Of a DNA stretch of 64,000 bases, positions 35,928 through 45,322 are shown piece by piece. Both the position numbers and the translations under genes were made by a program. Source of the stretch: Psychrilyobacter atlanticus DSM 19335 (GTDB lineage Bacteria > Fusobacteriota > Fusobacteriia > Fusobacteriales > Fusobacteriaceae); NCBI RefSeq assembly GCF_000426625.1, contig NZ_KE384547.1:418986-482985 (forward strand). The letters are read 5' to 3'. Each line of letters begins with the position of its first letter. The stretch's first letter is position 1. The notes beneath the pieces were generated by a model. It was not told the origin of the DNA. It searched no databases and saw only the letters and a list, made by a program, of their open reading frames with translations.

Positions 35928-36938
35928 ATGGATGAAAGACTGTTGTCGGCAGCTGAATTTGGTGGTGAAATAGAAGTACAAAAAAATTTAAGGCCTAAAA
36001 CTTTGAATGAATATATAGGTCAAGATAGGTTAAAAGAAAAGATGGAAATATTTATGACTGCTTCTAAGAATAGGAATGAATCTATGGATCACACTCTTTT
36101 ATACGGACCTCCAGGACTAGGAAAAACTACCTTGGCAGGGGTCATAGCTACAGAGATGGGAACTAATCTAAAGGTAACATCTGGACCTGTTTTGGACAAA
36201 GCAGGAGACTTGGCAGCAATTTTAACATCTTTAGAGGAACAGGATATACTATTCATAGATGAAATCCATAGACTAAATACATCGGTGGAGGAGATTCTTT
36301 ACCCGGCTATGGAAGACCGTGAGATTGATATTATAATCGGTAAAGGACCTACAGCGAGATCTATCAGGATAGAATTACCGAACTTCACTTTGATAGGAGC
36401 TACAACTAGAGCGGGACTGCTCAGTGCACCTTTGAGAGACAGATTTGGTTTAGTTCATAGGATGGATTACTATTCTACCGATGACCTTTTGAAGATCATT
36501 ATGAGGGGAGCTAATATATTAGAAGTCGGAATAGAGACTGAAGGCGCTTTGGAAATAGCACTTAGAAGTAGAGGGACGCCTAGAATAGCCAATAGATTCT
36601 TAAAAAGAGTGCGAGACTATGCTGAGATCCGAGGCGATGGAATAATAACTTTAAAGATAGCTAAAGAAGCTTTGAGTTTATTAGGAGTTGATGATTATGG
36701 ATTGGATGAATTAGATCGTGAAATAATCTTAGCTATCATAGATAACTATGGTGGTGGACCAGTAGGAATTGAGACGTTAGCTCTTTTATTAGGGGAAGAC
36801 AGGAGAACTCTAGAGGAGATCTATGAACCTTACTTAGTAAAAATTGGATTTGTAAAAAGAACCCATAGGGGAAGGGTTGTAACCCCAAAAGCATATAAAC
36901 ATTTTAATAAAAAACAGAAAACGGAGGAAAACCTATGA
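35928..36938 (+). CDS. ruvB: Holliday junction branch migration helicase RuvB
   Basis: AAA+ motor that drives branch migration together with RuvA. Walker A is 'GPPGLGKT' at 60-67, Walker B 'FIDEIHRL' at 109-116, sensor and Arg finger regions are in '[18 protein letters not shown]', and the C-terminal winged helix ends the 336-residue chain. Length is normal. It overlaps the Rrf2-family gene by 4 bases. ruvA and ruvC are not in the window. Confidence 0.97.
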   Translation: MDERLLSAAEFGGEIEVQKNLRPKTLNEYIGQDRLKEKMEIFMTASKNRNESMDHTLLYGPPGLGKTTLAGVIATEMGTNLKVTSGPVLDKAGDLAAILTSLEEQDILFIDEIHRLNTSVEEILYPAMEDREIDIIIGKGPTARSIRIELPNFTLIGATTRAGLLSAPLRDRFGLVHRMDYYSTDDLLKIIMRGANILEVGIETEGALEIALRSRGTPRIANRFLKRVRDYAEIRGDGIITLKIAKEALSLLGVDDYGLDELDREIILAIIDNYGGGPVGIETLALLLGEDRRTLEEIYEPYLVKIGFVKRTHRGRVVTPKAYKHFNKKQKTEENL

Positions 36939-37354
36939 AAATAAGCACAAGAATAAGATATGGGCTAAGAGCCGTTATAAATATAGCAGAAGGAAATTTA
37001 AGTGAAAATAGACTGGTAAGAATAAAGGAAATATCTCAAGACCAGAATATATCTGTTCAGTATTTAGAGCAGATCCTTTTCAAATTGAAGAAAAAAGATA
37101 TAATTAAGGGTAAAAGAGGGCCTAATGGGGGATATAAAATTACTAGGGCACCTGAGGATATTACAGTACTTGAACTCTATGAAATATTAGATGAAGAGGT
37201 AAGGGTAGTTGATTGTAATGAAGGAAATAATCAAAGGTGTATCAAAGATGATTGTAGAACCAGCTGTTTGTGGTCGCAATTAGACAATGCATTGAAGGAG
37301 ATTTTAGGAAAAACTACTTTGGCAGATCTTATGAAAAATAAGGATATGATATAG
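36935..37354 (+). CDS. Rrf2 family transcriptional regulator with cysteine cluster
   Basis: A 139-residue winged-helix regulator. The helix-turn-helix ('[19 protein letters not shown]') is followed by 'GPNGGYKI' and, near the C-terminus, cysteines 94, 102, 107 and 111, which could bind an Fe-S cluster as in IscR, NsrR or RsrR. Spacing C-x7-C-x4-C-x3-C is not exactly that of IscR. No isc/suf genes are adjacent, so the target is unknown. It overlaps ruvB by ATGA. Confidence 0.88.
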   Translation: MKISTRIRYGLRAVINIAEGNLSENRLVRIKEISQDQNISVQYLEQILFKLKKKDIIKGKRGPNGGYKITRAPEDITVLELYEILDEEVRVVDCNEGNNQRCIKDDCRTSCLWSQLDNALKEILGKTTLADLMKNKDMI

Positions 37355-37357
37355 TCA

Positions 37358-38065
37358 ATGATAAGTGTATTTGTAGAAAAAGAAAGAATAAAGGGAAATA
37401 TAGTTGAGATAAAAGATAAAAAAGACATCAATCACCTAAAAAATTCATTTCGTATGAGTGTAGGAGATGAAATCAGGGTAGTTGACGGTGAAAAAGAGTA
37501 TAGATGTGAGATACTTTCACTTGAAAAGAAAGAGATCTTAGGTGAAATAAAGGAAGTTTTAGAAGATAATTATTCAACTTCTGTAAAGGTGGATATTGCC
37601 TTGGGATTATTAAAAAATGATAAGATGGATCTCTCTATACAAAAATTGACAGAGATAGGGATAAATAAAATTATTCCTATGAAAACAAAAAGAACAGTTG
37701 TAAAAGTAAAGGAAAAAAAAGATAAGTGGGTTGTAGTATCTACAGAAGCATTAAAACAATGCCAAGGAGTAAGGAAAGTGGAAATAACTGAACCTACTAA
37801 TCTAAAGGATATTAATTATGATGACTATGATCTAGTATTCTTACCTTATGAAGGTGCTAATGGAAATAAGATAACTAACTATGATGGATTGGATAAATTG
37901 AAAAAAATCTTGTATCTTATAGGACCAGAGGGCGGATTTGATGATTCAGAGGTAGAATTTTTACAAAATAAAGGTGTGAAAATAATTTCTCTAGGTAGAA
38001 GAATACTGAGAGCGGAAACAGCAGCTATAGTAGCAGGAGGAGTAATTTTAAATGAAATTTGGTAA
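37358..38065 (+). CDS. rsmE: 16S rRNA (uracil(1498)-N(3))-methyltransferase
   Basis: Methylates U1498 of 16S rRNA. The 235-residue SPOUT enzyme has an N-terminal PUA-like domain ('HLKNSFRMSVGDEIRVVDG') and the C-terminal trefoil knot with 'LIGPEGGFDDSEVEFL' and 'LGRRILRAETAA'. The full set of family motifs is present. It overlaps the mtaB start by 14 bases. Confidence 0.95.
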   Translation: MISVFVEKERIKGNIVEIKDKKDINHLKNSFRMSVGDEIRVVDGEKEYRCEILSLEKKEILGEIKEVLEDNYSTSVKVDIALGLLKNDKMDLSIQKLTEIGINKIIPMKTKRTVVKVKEKKDKWVVVSTEALKQCQGVRKVEITEPTNLKDINYDDYDLVFLPYEGANGNKITNYDGLDKLKKILYLIGPEGGFDDSEVEFLQNKGVKIISLGRRILRAETAAIVAGGVILNEIW

Positions 38066-39365
38066 GAAAGTAGCTTTTTATACTCTAGGATGTAAAGTAA
38101 ATCAATATGAGACTGAGAGTATAAAAAAACAGTTTTTAGAAGAAGGGTATGAAGAGGTAAGTTTTCAAGAAAAATCAGATTATTATATAGTAAATTCATG
38201 TACTGTAACGAGTATAGCTGATAAAAAAACTAGAAATATATTAAGTCGTGCAAAAAAACTGAATGAAAACTCTGTAGTTATAGTAACAGGGTGTTATGCT
38301 CAGACTGACGGTGAGACTCTTCTAGAAAAAGATTATATAGATTACGTTGTTGGAAATACTAATAAAACTGATATTTTGAAATTAGCAAGATCGATAGACG
38401 AACAAAAGGAAACAGAAAAAGTGGTTTCTCACAATATATTTGATGATCATGAATATTGTGAATTAGAATTTGCTACAATGAGAGAGATGAGTAGAGCCTA
38501 TGTAAAAATTCAAGATGGGTGTAATGAATTTTGTTCTTATTGTAAGATCCCGTTTGCTAGAGGAAGAAGTAGAAGTAGGAAACTAGACAGCATCTTGACA
38601 GAAGTTGAAATATTAACCGGAGAAGGGTATAAGGAAATTATCTTAATAGGTATAAATATGGGTGTCTATGGCGAAGACTTAGAAGAGGGAAAAAACTTTG
38701 AAGACCTATTAGAAGCAGTTACTGTAATAGAAGGTGTAGAAAGAGTAAGGCTTGGATCTATCTATCCAGACAAGATTAATGACAGATTTATAGATATTAT
38801 GGCAAATAATTCTAAAATGATGCCACACCTGCATATATCTCTCCAGTCTTGTGATGATGAAGTTTTAAAATTAATGAAGAGAAAATATGGAACGGAGCTT
38901 GTAAAAGACAGGTTATTAGGATTGAAAGAAAAGGTGAAAGACCTAGAATTTACAGCAGATGTAATCGTAGGATTTCCACAAGAAAAAGATGAAAATTTTC
39001 AAAATACCTATAACTTGATAGGGGAAATTGGATTTTCAAATCTTCATATCTTCCCATATTCTGACAGGGAAAATACTGTAGCCAGTAGATTATCTGGTAA
39101 GGTAGATGGAAATGATAAAAAAACTAGAACTAAAAAACTAGAGAGTTTGAGAAAAGAGATGGAAGACTTATCCAAGGAAAAAAATATTGGTAAGAAAACG
39201 AAAGTATTGGTAGAAACTATAAAAGACGGTTATGCTTACGGGTATACAGAGAACTATCACAGGATAAAAATGATAGATTCTGGATATAAAGTGAGTGAGA
39301 TAGTAGAAGTAGAAATATATTTAGAAGAGGGGAAACTTTATGGCAAAGAGACAGAAAAAATCTAA
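38052..39365 (+). CDS. mtaB: tRNA t6A37 methylthiotransferase MtaB
   Basis: Converts t6A37 to ms2t6A37 in tRNAs reading ANN codons. The 437-residue radical SAM protein has the N-terminal methylthiotransferase domain with Cys14, Cys50 and Cys81, the radical SAM cluster 'CNEFCSYC' at 157-164 and a C-terminal TRAM domain. 'ALGCKVNQYE'-like opening 'TLGCKVNQYE' distinguishes MtaB from MiaB and RimO. It overlaps rsmE and the next gene, suggesting coupled translation. Confidence 0.95.
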   Translation: MKFGKKVAFYTLGCKVNQYETESIKKQFLEEGYEEVSFQEKSDYYIVNSCTVTSIADKKTRNILSRAKKLNENSVVIVTGCYAQTDGETLLEKDYIDYVVGNTNKTDILKLARSIDEQKETEKVVSHNIFDDHEYCELEFATMREMSRAYVKIQDGCNEFCSYCKIPFARGRSRSRKLDSILTEVEILTGEGYKEIILIGINMGVYGEDLEEGKNFEDLLEAVTVIEGVERVRLGSIYPDKINDRFIDIMANNSKMMPHLHISLQSCDDEVLKLMKRKYGTELVKDRLLGLKEKVKDLEFTADVIVGFPQEKDENFQNTYNLIGEIGFSNLHIFPYSDRENTVASRLSGKVDGNDKKTRTKKLESLRKEMEDLSKEKNIGKKTKVLVETIKDGYAYGYTENYHRIKMIDSGYKVSEIVEVEIYLEEGKLYGKETEKI

Positions 39366-40308
39366 ATTATTAAGCATTATAATATTTCTTGTGATAACTC
39401 TAATAGGTTTATTGTATATGAATATTAACAATAATAACAAAAGGATAATAGATCTTCCGAGATATATGGTGATAGGAAAAGAAAATGTATTTGTTGTGTA
39501 CGAAGATAAATTATCGCTCAGTATACCCTTTGATATCCAGTTAAACGGAGAGAAAACTATAGCAGATTTGAATAAGGTAGGTAACTATCGTGGGATAATG
39601 GATGGGATAAATGAACTTCTTCCAGAAAAGGTAGATAGTTTTGAAGTGGTAAAAAATGGTGAAGTTAGATTAAACGTAGCCTATAAATATAATGTTCCAG
39701 AAGTTGTGATAGAAGACAAAAGATATGTATTAACTTCTAATTTAAATTCATTATTCATGAAAAAATATTATAAATCTAATGGTGAAACTGCGGAAAATGT
39801 AATAGTGGACGTATTGAATGGTAATGGAAAATCTGGATATGCAGGCAGAACAGGAAAAAAGATAGAGGCTGCACTTTCGTACAAATATAATGCTGCTAAC
39901 TATGAAAGGGACAGTGAATATAGTTATATAATCAACAAAGACTTACAAACTCATCAAATAGAAGATTTAATCATGAGTTTAGATGAAAAGTATATCAAGA
40001 TAAAATCAGAATTAGACCTCCCGACTCTGGCTAATGCTGTGATAATTTTAGGAAAAGAAGAAAATATACAAACTAAAATTAATATCCATGGTACAGACAA
40101 GGTAACTGGATCTGCTAAAAATATTTTGGTAAAAGACGGATATAAAAATGTTTCTACAGGAACTGAAAATGGTAATCTAACTGTAGTAGAATATAGATCA
40201 GAAGACTACTATATAGCCTATAAAGTAGCTAAGAAATTAGGAATACAAAATATGGTAGAAAGCAACAGTGGAAAAAATAACATAATTAATGTCTACATAA
40301 AAGAATAG
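39340..40308 (+). CDS. LytR C-terminal domain protein, membrane anchored
   Basis: A 322-residue protein with a single N-terminal membrane anchor (residues 9-28) and a large outside part. Two segments resemble the LytR_C domain: 'VDVLNGNGKSGYAG' near residue 163, and a second, more diverged 'INIHGTDKVTGSAKNIL' near 246. LytR_C domains are found on wall polymer ligases and envelope regulators; the catalytic LytR-CpsA-Psr domain is missing. It overlaps mtaB by 26 bases and sits a little upstream of rsfS, an MreD-like gene and PBP2, so a cell-wall role is plausible but unproven. Confidence 0.75.
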   Translation: MAKRQKKSKLLSIIIFLVITLIGLLYMNINNNNKRIIDLPRYMVIGKENVFVVYEDKLSLSIPFDIQLNGEKTIADLNKVGNYRGIMDGINELLPEKVDSFEVVKNGEVRLNVAYKYNVPEVVIEDKRYVLTSNLNSLFMKKYYKSNGETAENVIVDVLNGNGKSGYAGRTGKKIEAALSYKYNAANYERDSEYSYIINKDLQTHQIEDLIMSLDEKYIKIKSELDLPTLANAVIILGKEENIQTKINIHGTDKVTGSAKNILVKDGYKNVSTGTENGNLTVVEYRSEDYYIAYKVAKKLGIQNMVESNSGKNNIINVYIKE

Positions 40309-40316
40309 GGGGAGCT

Positions 40317-40661
40317 ATGTTAGAGAAATTAGAAAAGATAGTCGAAGCTATTGAAAGCAAGAAGGGACAAGAGTTAATAATCCTTGATTTTCAAGGAAAA
40401 AACTCACTATGTGATTATGCTGTAATATGTACAGGATCATCTAATAGAAATATAAGGGCTATCTCAGAGGAAGTAGAAGTTAAATTAATGGAATTGGATG
40501 AAAGAAGACTGCATATAGAAGGACAGGATGAAGCTCATTGGGTATTGATTGATGGGGATGATGTAATGGTACATGTTCTAGATCAAGAGACAAGAGATCT
40601 TTATAGATTAGAGGAGTTATGGGGATATGCTAATGTAGTTTTCCCTAGATTAGATGCTTAA
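40317..40661 (+). CDS. rsfS: Ribosome silencing factor RsfS
   Basis: Binds ribosomal protein uL14 and blocks subunit joining in starvation. The 114-residue product is full length for the family, with 'DYAVICTGSSNRNIRAIS' and 'EGQDEAHWVLIDGDDVMVHVL' as the conserved blocks. GGGGGAG precedes the ATG. It overlaps the next gene by 8 bases. Confidence 0.95.
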   Translation: MLEKLEKIVEAIESKKGQELIILDFQGKNSLCDYAVICTGSSNRNIRAISEEVEVKLMELDERRLHIEGQDEAHWVLIDGDDVMVHVLDQETRDLYRLEELWGYANVVFPRLDA

Positions 40662-41064
40662 TTTTCTTATTCTGGTTTTAATCTTTCTAGAGAATTCTTT
40701 GGTGGTAACTTTTCCTTATAATATAATAGCTCTACCGTATTTAACATATTTAGCTTATAAAAGAGGTAAAAATGGGATATTTGAGGTTATATTAATCTGC
40801 CTGATAATATCTAAGGATAAAAATGTTTTGATAGAACTATGGATTATTTTTGTTATTATATTTATGATAAGTTATTTCTTGTCTAAGGTATTAGGATATG
40901 AAAAGATAAATATAGTTTATTATAGTTTGATACAATTTATTATTTATGGAACATATTTATATATAAAATTGCCGTATTTTTATCCCTATCAAGGGGTAAT
41001 TATGTTTGGCGGATATCTGCTATTTAACTATAGTTTTATAAAAAAATTAAGGAAAAATATATGA
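40654..41064 (+). CDS. MreD-like rod shape membrane protein
   Basis: A 136-residue integral membrane protein with about four or five hydrophobic segments and very few charged residues. Size and pattern match MreD, and the next gene, overlapping by 4 bases, encodes PBP2, the usual neighbour of mreD. MreD sequences are weakly conserved, so the call rests mainly on topology and context. mreB and mreC are not in the window. Confidence 0.55.
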   Translation: MLNFLILVLIFLENSLVVTFPYNIIALPYLTYLAYKRGKNGIFEVILICLIISKDKNVLIELWIIFVIIFMISYFLSKVLGYEKINIVYYSLIQFIIYGTYLYIKLPYFYPYQGVIMFGGYLLFNYSFIKKLRKNI

Positions 41065-42857
41065 AATTAAAAAGAAAAATGCTATCGGTAAAATTAAAAA
41101 GATCGGAAAAAGGAAGGGGAGAAAACTTCCTAATAATAGTTGCAATAATATATAGTTTGATCTTTGCACGACTTTTTTTTATGCAGATAGTAAAAGTAGA
41201 AAAATATAAAAAGATGTCTAATAAAAACAGTATTAAAGTAAAGAGAATAAACGGTTATCGTGGTAAAATATACGATTCAGAGGGAAAACTCTTAGTAAAT
41301 AATGAAGCTGGATATAGATTAGTTTATCTAAATGAAAGAAAATATGATGAAAAAAAATTAGATGAGATGTCAAAACTTTTGGGATATGACAAAGAAGTGA
41401 TAGAGAAGAAGATAAAGTATGGAGAAATCTATAATTATACTCGAGAAAATGTTATTTTTGATGATATTTCCAAAGAAAAAGCTCATAAGATAATAGAGAA
41501 AAATTCAGATTACCCATATTTAGAAGTTCAAATTTATTCTAAAAGAAAATATCTTCATGATTCCTTGGGATCTCATATTTTGGGGTATGTAAGAAACGTT
41601 TCTTCGGCTGAATATGAAAAAATGAAGGACAGCGGGTATAAAAAAGATGATATAATAGGGAAACAAGGAATTGAAAAAGAATATGAACCATATCTCAGAG
41701 GAGAAAATGGATATAGATATATTGAGGTAAACGCACATAACAGGTTTGTTAAAACTTTAGAAGAGAAAAGTCCTAAAATAGGAGATGATATCTATCTTAC
41801 TGTAGATTTTGATCTTCAACAAAAAATAACTGATTACATGAACAAAAGAAAGATGAAGGGTGCTTTCGTCGCTATAGAACCAAAAACAGGTAGAATAATA
41901 ACTATGGTAAGTAATCCTGAATATCCGCTAAATACTATAATTTCTAGAATGACAACTAAGGAATGGGACGATATCATGTTCAATAAAGATAGACCTTTAG
42001 AAAACAGAGCTATAACGGGTAGATATCCGCCAGGTTCAATATTTAAAGTTTTATCGGCCCTTGCTTTTTTAGAGGAAGGAATGAATCCTAACAAGGAATT
42101 CTTTGATCCTGGATACTACCAAATAGGTAAGTGGAAGTGGAGAAGTTGGAAAAGAGGAGGACATGGATATACAAACCTATCCAAATCTCTGATAGAATCT
42201 GTAAACTATTACTACTATAGAGCAGCAGACAAATATGGAAGAAAGAAGATGCTAGAAGTGGCGGATGCTTTTGGAATAGGTAGAAAAACAGGAGTAGATA
42301 TCCCGGGAGAAAAACCAGGACTTTTGCCAGATAACGATTGGAAAAAAAGTAAATTAAAGGAACCTTGGTATACAGGGGACTCTATAAATTTGTCGATAGG
42401 ACAGGGATACTTATTAGTAACCCCCCTTCAAATGGCAAAAGCTTATTCGATATTAGCTAATAAGGGGTATACTTATACTCCACACTTAGTTGAAAAAATA
42501 GTAACTGAAGAAGGAAAAATAAAGGAAATAAAAGGAGAGAGGGAGGAAGTAAAGTACAATAAGAGGTATATGGAAGAGATTAAAGAAGCCTTGGTACAAA
42601 CTGTAGAAGCTAAAGATGGAACTGCAAAAAGATTGAGGACAGAGGGAGTAAGGGTGGCCGCTAAAACTGGGTCAGCTCAAAACTCAAAATATAAGAAGCC
42701 TCACTCTTGGGTTTCAGGCTATTTTCCAGCTGATAAGCCAGAAATAGCATTTACAGCTTTTATAGAAGGTGGCGGGTCCGGAGGTAAAGATGCAGCCGAA
42801 GTAGCCAAAATCTTTGTAGATGCTTATTTAGAAAAGGAAAAAAAGAATAAAAAATAA
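41061..42857 (+). CDS. mrdA: Penicillin-binding protein 2
   Basis: Transpeptidase for cell elongation, working with RodA and MreBCD. The 598-residue class B PBP has a membrane anchor (22-43), a pedestal domain ('GYRGKIYDSEGKLL' start) and the transpeptidase domain with 'SIFK' (catalytic Ser326), 'SVN' in the SxN position and 'KTG' at 535-537. FtsI is the alternative, but the neighbouring MreD-like gene and pattern favour PBP2. The C-terminus ends in a Lys-rich tail. Confidence 0.93.
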   Translation: MKLKRKMLSVKLKRSEKGRGENFLIIVAIIYSLIFARLFFMQIVKVEKYKKMSNKNSIKVKRINGYRGKIYDSEGKLLVNNEAGYRLVYLNERKYDEKKLDEMSKLLGYDKEVIEKKIKYGEIYNYTRENVIFDDISKEKAHKIIEKNSDYPYLEVQIYSKRKYLHDSLGSHILGYVRNVSSAEYEKMKDSGYKKDDIIGKQGIEKEYEPYLRGENGYRYIEVNAHNRFVKTLEEKSPKIGDDIYLTVDFDLQQKITDYMNKRKMKGAFVAIEPKTGRIITMVSNPEYPLNTIISRMTTKEWDDIMFNKDRPLENRAITGRYPPGSIFKVLSALAFLEEGMNPNKEFFDPGYYQIGKWKWRSWKRGGHGYTNLSKSLIESVNYYYYRAADKYGRKKMLEVADAFGIGRKTGVDIPGEKPGLLPDNDWKKSKLKEPWYTGDSINLSIGQGYLLVTPLQMAKAYSILANKGYTYTPHLVEKIVTEEGKIKEIKGEREEVKYNKRYMEEIKEALVQTVEAKDGTAKRLRTEGVRVAAKTGSAQNSKYKKPHSWVSGYFPADKPEIAFTAFIEGGGSGGKDAAEVAKIFVDAYLEKEKKNKK

Positions 42858-42909
42858 GGCAAGATAAAGGTTACTCTTAAATTAAAAGAGTTATGTTATT
42901 GTTAAATTT

Positions 42910-42939
42910 TTGAGAGAAAGTAAAGAAGCTTTTTCTCAA
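42910..42939 (+). promoter_or_regulatory. Stem-loop in the leader of the RNase J gene
   Basis: An 11-bp stem (42910-42920 with 42929-42939, one G-U) lies immediately before the AAGGAGGAG ribosome binding site. A smaller ACTCTT/AAGAGT hairpin lies upstream near 42874-42891. These could be used in autoregulation of the ribonuclease mRNA, which is inference. Confidence 0.5.
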
Positions 42940-42957
42940 AAGTTAAGGAGGAGAAAA

Positions 42958-44910
42958 ATGAATACAACGGAAAAGGTAGAGATGAATAAATCTTTATCTG
43001 ATAATCCTGTAAAAAGAGTCAAAAGTTTTTTTAAAAGACCAAAAAAAACTGATGTTGAGACTGTGGAAAAATCAGAAAAATTAAAAAATCTAGAAAAATT
43101 AGAAAAATCAAAAATTGTAGAAGTAAAAAAAGAGACAGTAGCTAAAGATTCTATAAAGGATATAAAACATAGAAAAAAGGTTCATAAAGGACCTAAAAAA
43201 ATAGTTACAAATGAGAAAGATACTCCTAAACCTAAGAAAAAAGAGGAAAAATTATTCGTTATACCTCTAGGTGGTTTAGATGAGATTGGGAAAAATATGA
43301 CTTTATTTCAATATAGAGATGAGATCGTAATAATAGATGCAGGAATAGCATTTCCAGATGAAGCACTACCTGGAATAGATGTAGTAATTCCAGACTATAG
43401 TTATATAGCAAGTAACAAAGATAAGATCAAGGCACTTTTAATCACTCATGGTCATGAGGATCATATCGGTGGAACGCCGTATCTTTATCAAACTATTGAC
43501 CATAATGTACCTATGTATGGTGGTAAATTAGCACTGGCTTTAGCAAAATCTAAATTTGAAAAGTCATCTTTTGGTAAATTTACACCTAAGATGAAGGAAG
43601 CTCGTGGAAGAAGTAAATTTAAGATTGGAAAATATTTTGAAGTAGAATTCATAAGTGTGACTCATAGTATCGCAGATGCATACGCTATCTGTATAAAGAC
43701 ACCAGCTGGAAAAGTACTTCATACAGGAGACTTTAAAATAGACTTAACTCCAGTTGATGGTGACGGAGTAGACTTCAGTAGATTAGCTAGATTAGGAGAT
43801 GAAGGAGTAGATCTTTTACTTTCAGATAGTACAAACTCGGAATTAGAGGGATACACTCCATCTGAAAGAAGTGTAGGAGAATCTATAAGAAAGGAATTTG
43901 AAAAAGCTACTGGAAGGGTAATAATAGCTTCTTTTGCATCTCATATATATAGACTTCAGCAAATTGTAAATGAAGCTCATAGAGTTAATAGAAAGATTGC
44001 TGTAGAGGGAAGAAGTATGGTAAAGGTCTTCGATATTGCTTCTAAATTAGGATATTTAAAGTTACCAGAAGGAATAATGGTAAGTTTAAAGCAGATCGAA
44101 AAATTACCGGATGAGAAAGCAGTGCTGTTATGTACTGGAACTCAAGGTGAGCCACTAGCAGCTCTATCAAGAATAGCTAAAAACATGCATAAGCATATTA
44201 AGATCAGAAAAGGCGATACAGTAATAATATCTGCAACTCCAATTCCTGGAAATGAGAGAGCAGTTTATAATAATATAAATAATTTATTAAAAAATGATGC
44301 AGATGTTGTTTTCAAAAAAATAGCTGGTATCCATGTATCTGGACATGGAAGTCAGGATGAGCAAAAATTAATGCTTAACTTAGTTAGACCTAAAAACTTT
44401 ATGCCTGTACATGGAGACTATAAGATGCTTATAGCTCATAAAAAAACAGGGATGGAGACTGGAATACCTGAGGAAAGAATAATTATAGCTACAAACGGAA
44501 GCAGAGTAGAGGTAACTAAATCTTATGCTAAATTAGCAGGGAAGGTAACTTCTGGAATTACATTAGTAGATGGATTAGGAGTAGGAGATATCGGTAAGAT
44601 AGTTCTTAGAGACAGGCAGCAGTTAGCTGAAGATGGTGTAGTAATAATAGTGCTTACTATCGATAAAACGACTGGTAAATTATTAGCAGGACCGGATATA
44701 GTTACTAGAGGTTTTGTTTATTCTAAAGATGCAGATATCATGATCAATGAAGCTAAGGTAATTATCAGAGAAAAAATAGTAGCTTTAAAAGAAGAGGATG
44801 CTAAAAATTGGTCAACTTTAAAAACTATAACAAAAGATACAGCTAATAAATTCTTCTATGAAAAGATCAAGAGATCACCGATCATCTTACCAATAGTAAT
44901 GGAAGTTTAG
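42958..44910 (+). CDS. rnj: Ribonuclease J
   Basis: Metallo-beta-lactamase/beta-CASP ribonuclease with endo- and 5'-3' exonuclease activity in mRNA turnover. The zinc motif 'HGHEDH' is at 164-169; 'GSQGEPLAALS'-like 'GTQGEPLAALSRIA' and 'PVHGDYKML' are the beta-CASP and C-terminal ligands. Of the 650 residues the first ~97 form a Lys-rich, low-complexity extension not found in the Bacillus enzymes. ATG 42958 follows AAGGAGGAG; the frame is open to 42910 but that part is the leader hairpin. Confidence 0.95.
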   Translation: MNTTEKVEMNKSLSDNPVKRVKSFFKRPKKTDVETVEKSEKLKNLEKLEKSKIVEVKKETVAKDSIKDIKHRKKVHKGPKKIVTNEKDTPKPKKKEEKLFVIPLGGLDEIGKNMTLFQYRDEIVIIDAGIAFPDEALPGIDVVIPDYSYIASNKDKIKALLITHGHEDHIGGTPYLYQTIDHNVPMYGGKLALALAKSKFEKSSFGKFTPKMKEARGRSKFKIGKYFEVEFISVTHSIADAYAICIKTPAGKVLHTGDFKIDLTPVDGDGVDFSRLARLGDEGVDLLLSDSTNSELEGYTPSERSVGESIRKEFEKATGRVIIASFASHIYRLQQIVNEAHRVNRKIAVEGRSMVKVFDIASKLGYLKLPEGIMVSLKQIEKLPDEKAVLLCTGTQGEPLAALSRIAKNMHKHIKIRKGDTVIISATPIPGNERAVYNNINNLLKNDADVVFKKIAGIHVSGHGSQDEQKLMLNLVRPKNFMPVHGDYKMLIAHKKTGMETGIPEERIIIATNGSRVEVTKSYAKLAGKVTSGITLVDGLGVGDIGKIVLRDRQQLAEDGVVIIVLTIDKTTGKLLAGPDIVTRGFVYSKDADIMINEAKVIIREKIVALKEEDAKNWSTLKTITKDTANKFFYEKIKRSPIILPIVMEV

Positions 44911-44942
44911 TAAAAATAGGATTTTTAAAATAAAAAATATAA

Positions 44943-44963
44943 GGGCAGCATATATGACTGCCC
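44943..44963 (+). terminator. Hairpin between rnj and yhbY
   Basis: GGGCAG/CTGCCC stem with a 9-base loop. There is no T tract, so terminator activity is doubtful. Confidence 0.4.
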
Positions 44964-44990
44964 ATTAATTAAAGAAGAGGACGGTAAAAA

Positions 44991-45296
44991 ATGAAATTAA
45001 CAAGTAAAAAAAGAGCATATTTAAGAAAAGCAGCACATGACATGTCACCATTAGTAAGAGTAGGAAAAGATGGATTTAGTGAAAATATAGTAAAAAGTAT
45101 ACTAGATGCAATCGAAAAGAGAGAGTTAATCAAAGTAAAAATATTACAAAATTCAGAAGTAGATAAGAAAGAATTAGCTGCTGAATTAGCTGAAAAAAGT
45201 GGTTGTGAAGTAGTAGGAATAACAGGAAGAATTATCACTTTATACAAAGAAAATAAAGATCATCCAGTAGTATCTGAAGATCTTAGAAGAATATAA
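44991..45296 (+). CDS. yhbY: Ribosome assembly RNA-binding protein YhbY (CRM domain)
   Basis: A 101-residue single CRM-domain protein. 'LTSKKRAYLRKAAHDMSPLVRVGKDG' marks its start and the GxxG loop lies in 'GRIITLYKE' context near the end. Homologues associate with pre-50S ribosomes. GAGG precedes the ATG. It is followed by dxs after 26 bases. Confidence 0.93.
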   Translation: MKLTSKKRAYLRKAAHDMSPLVRVGKDGFSENIVKSILDAIEKRELIKVKILQNSEVDKKELAAELAEKSGCEVVGITGRIITLYKENKDHPVVSEDLRRI

Positions 45297-45322
45297 CTAA
45301 AAAGTTTAATTAGGGGTTTAAC

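Noticed and set aside
42910-42957. Upstream TTG start for RNase J
   Set aside because: This stretch forms the leader hairpin and ribosome binding site; the ATG at 42958 is far better placed.
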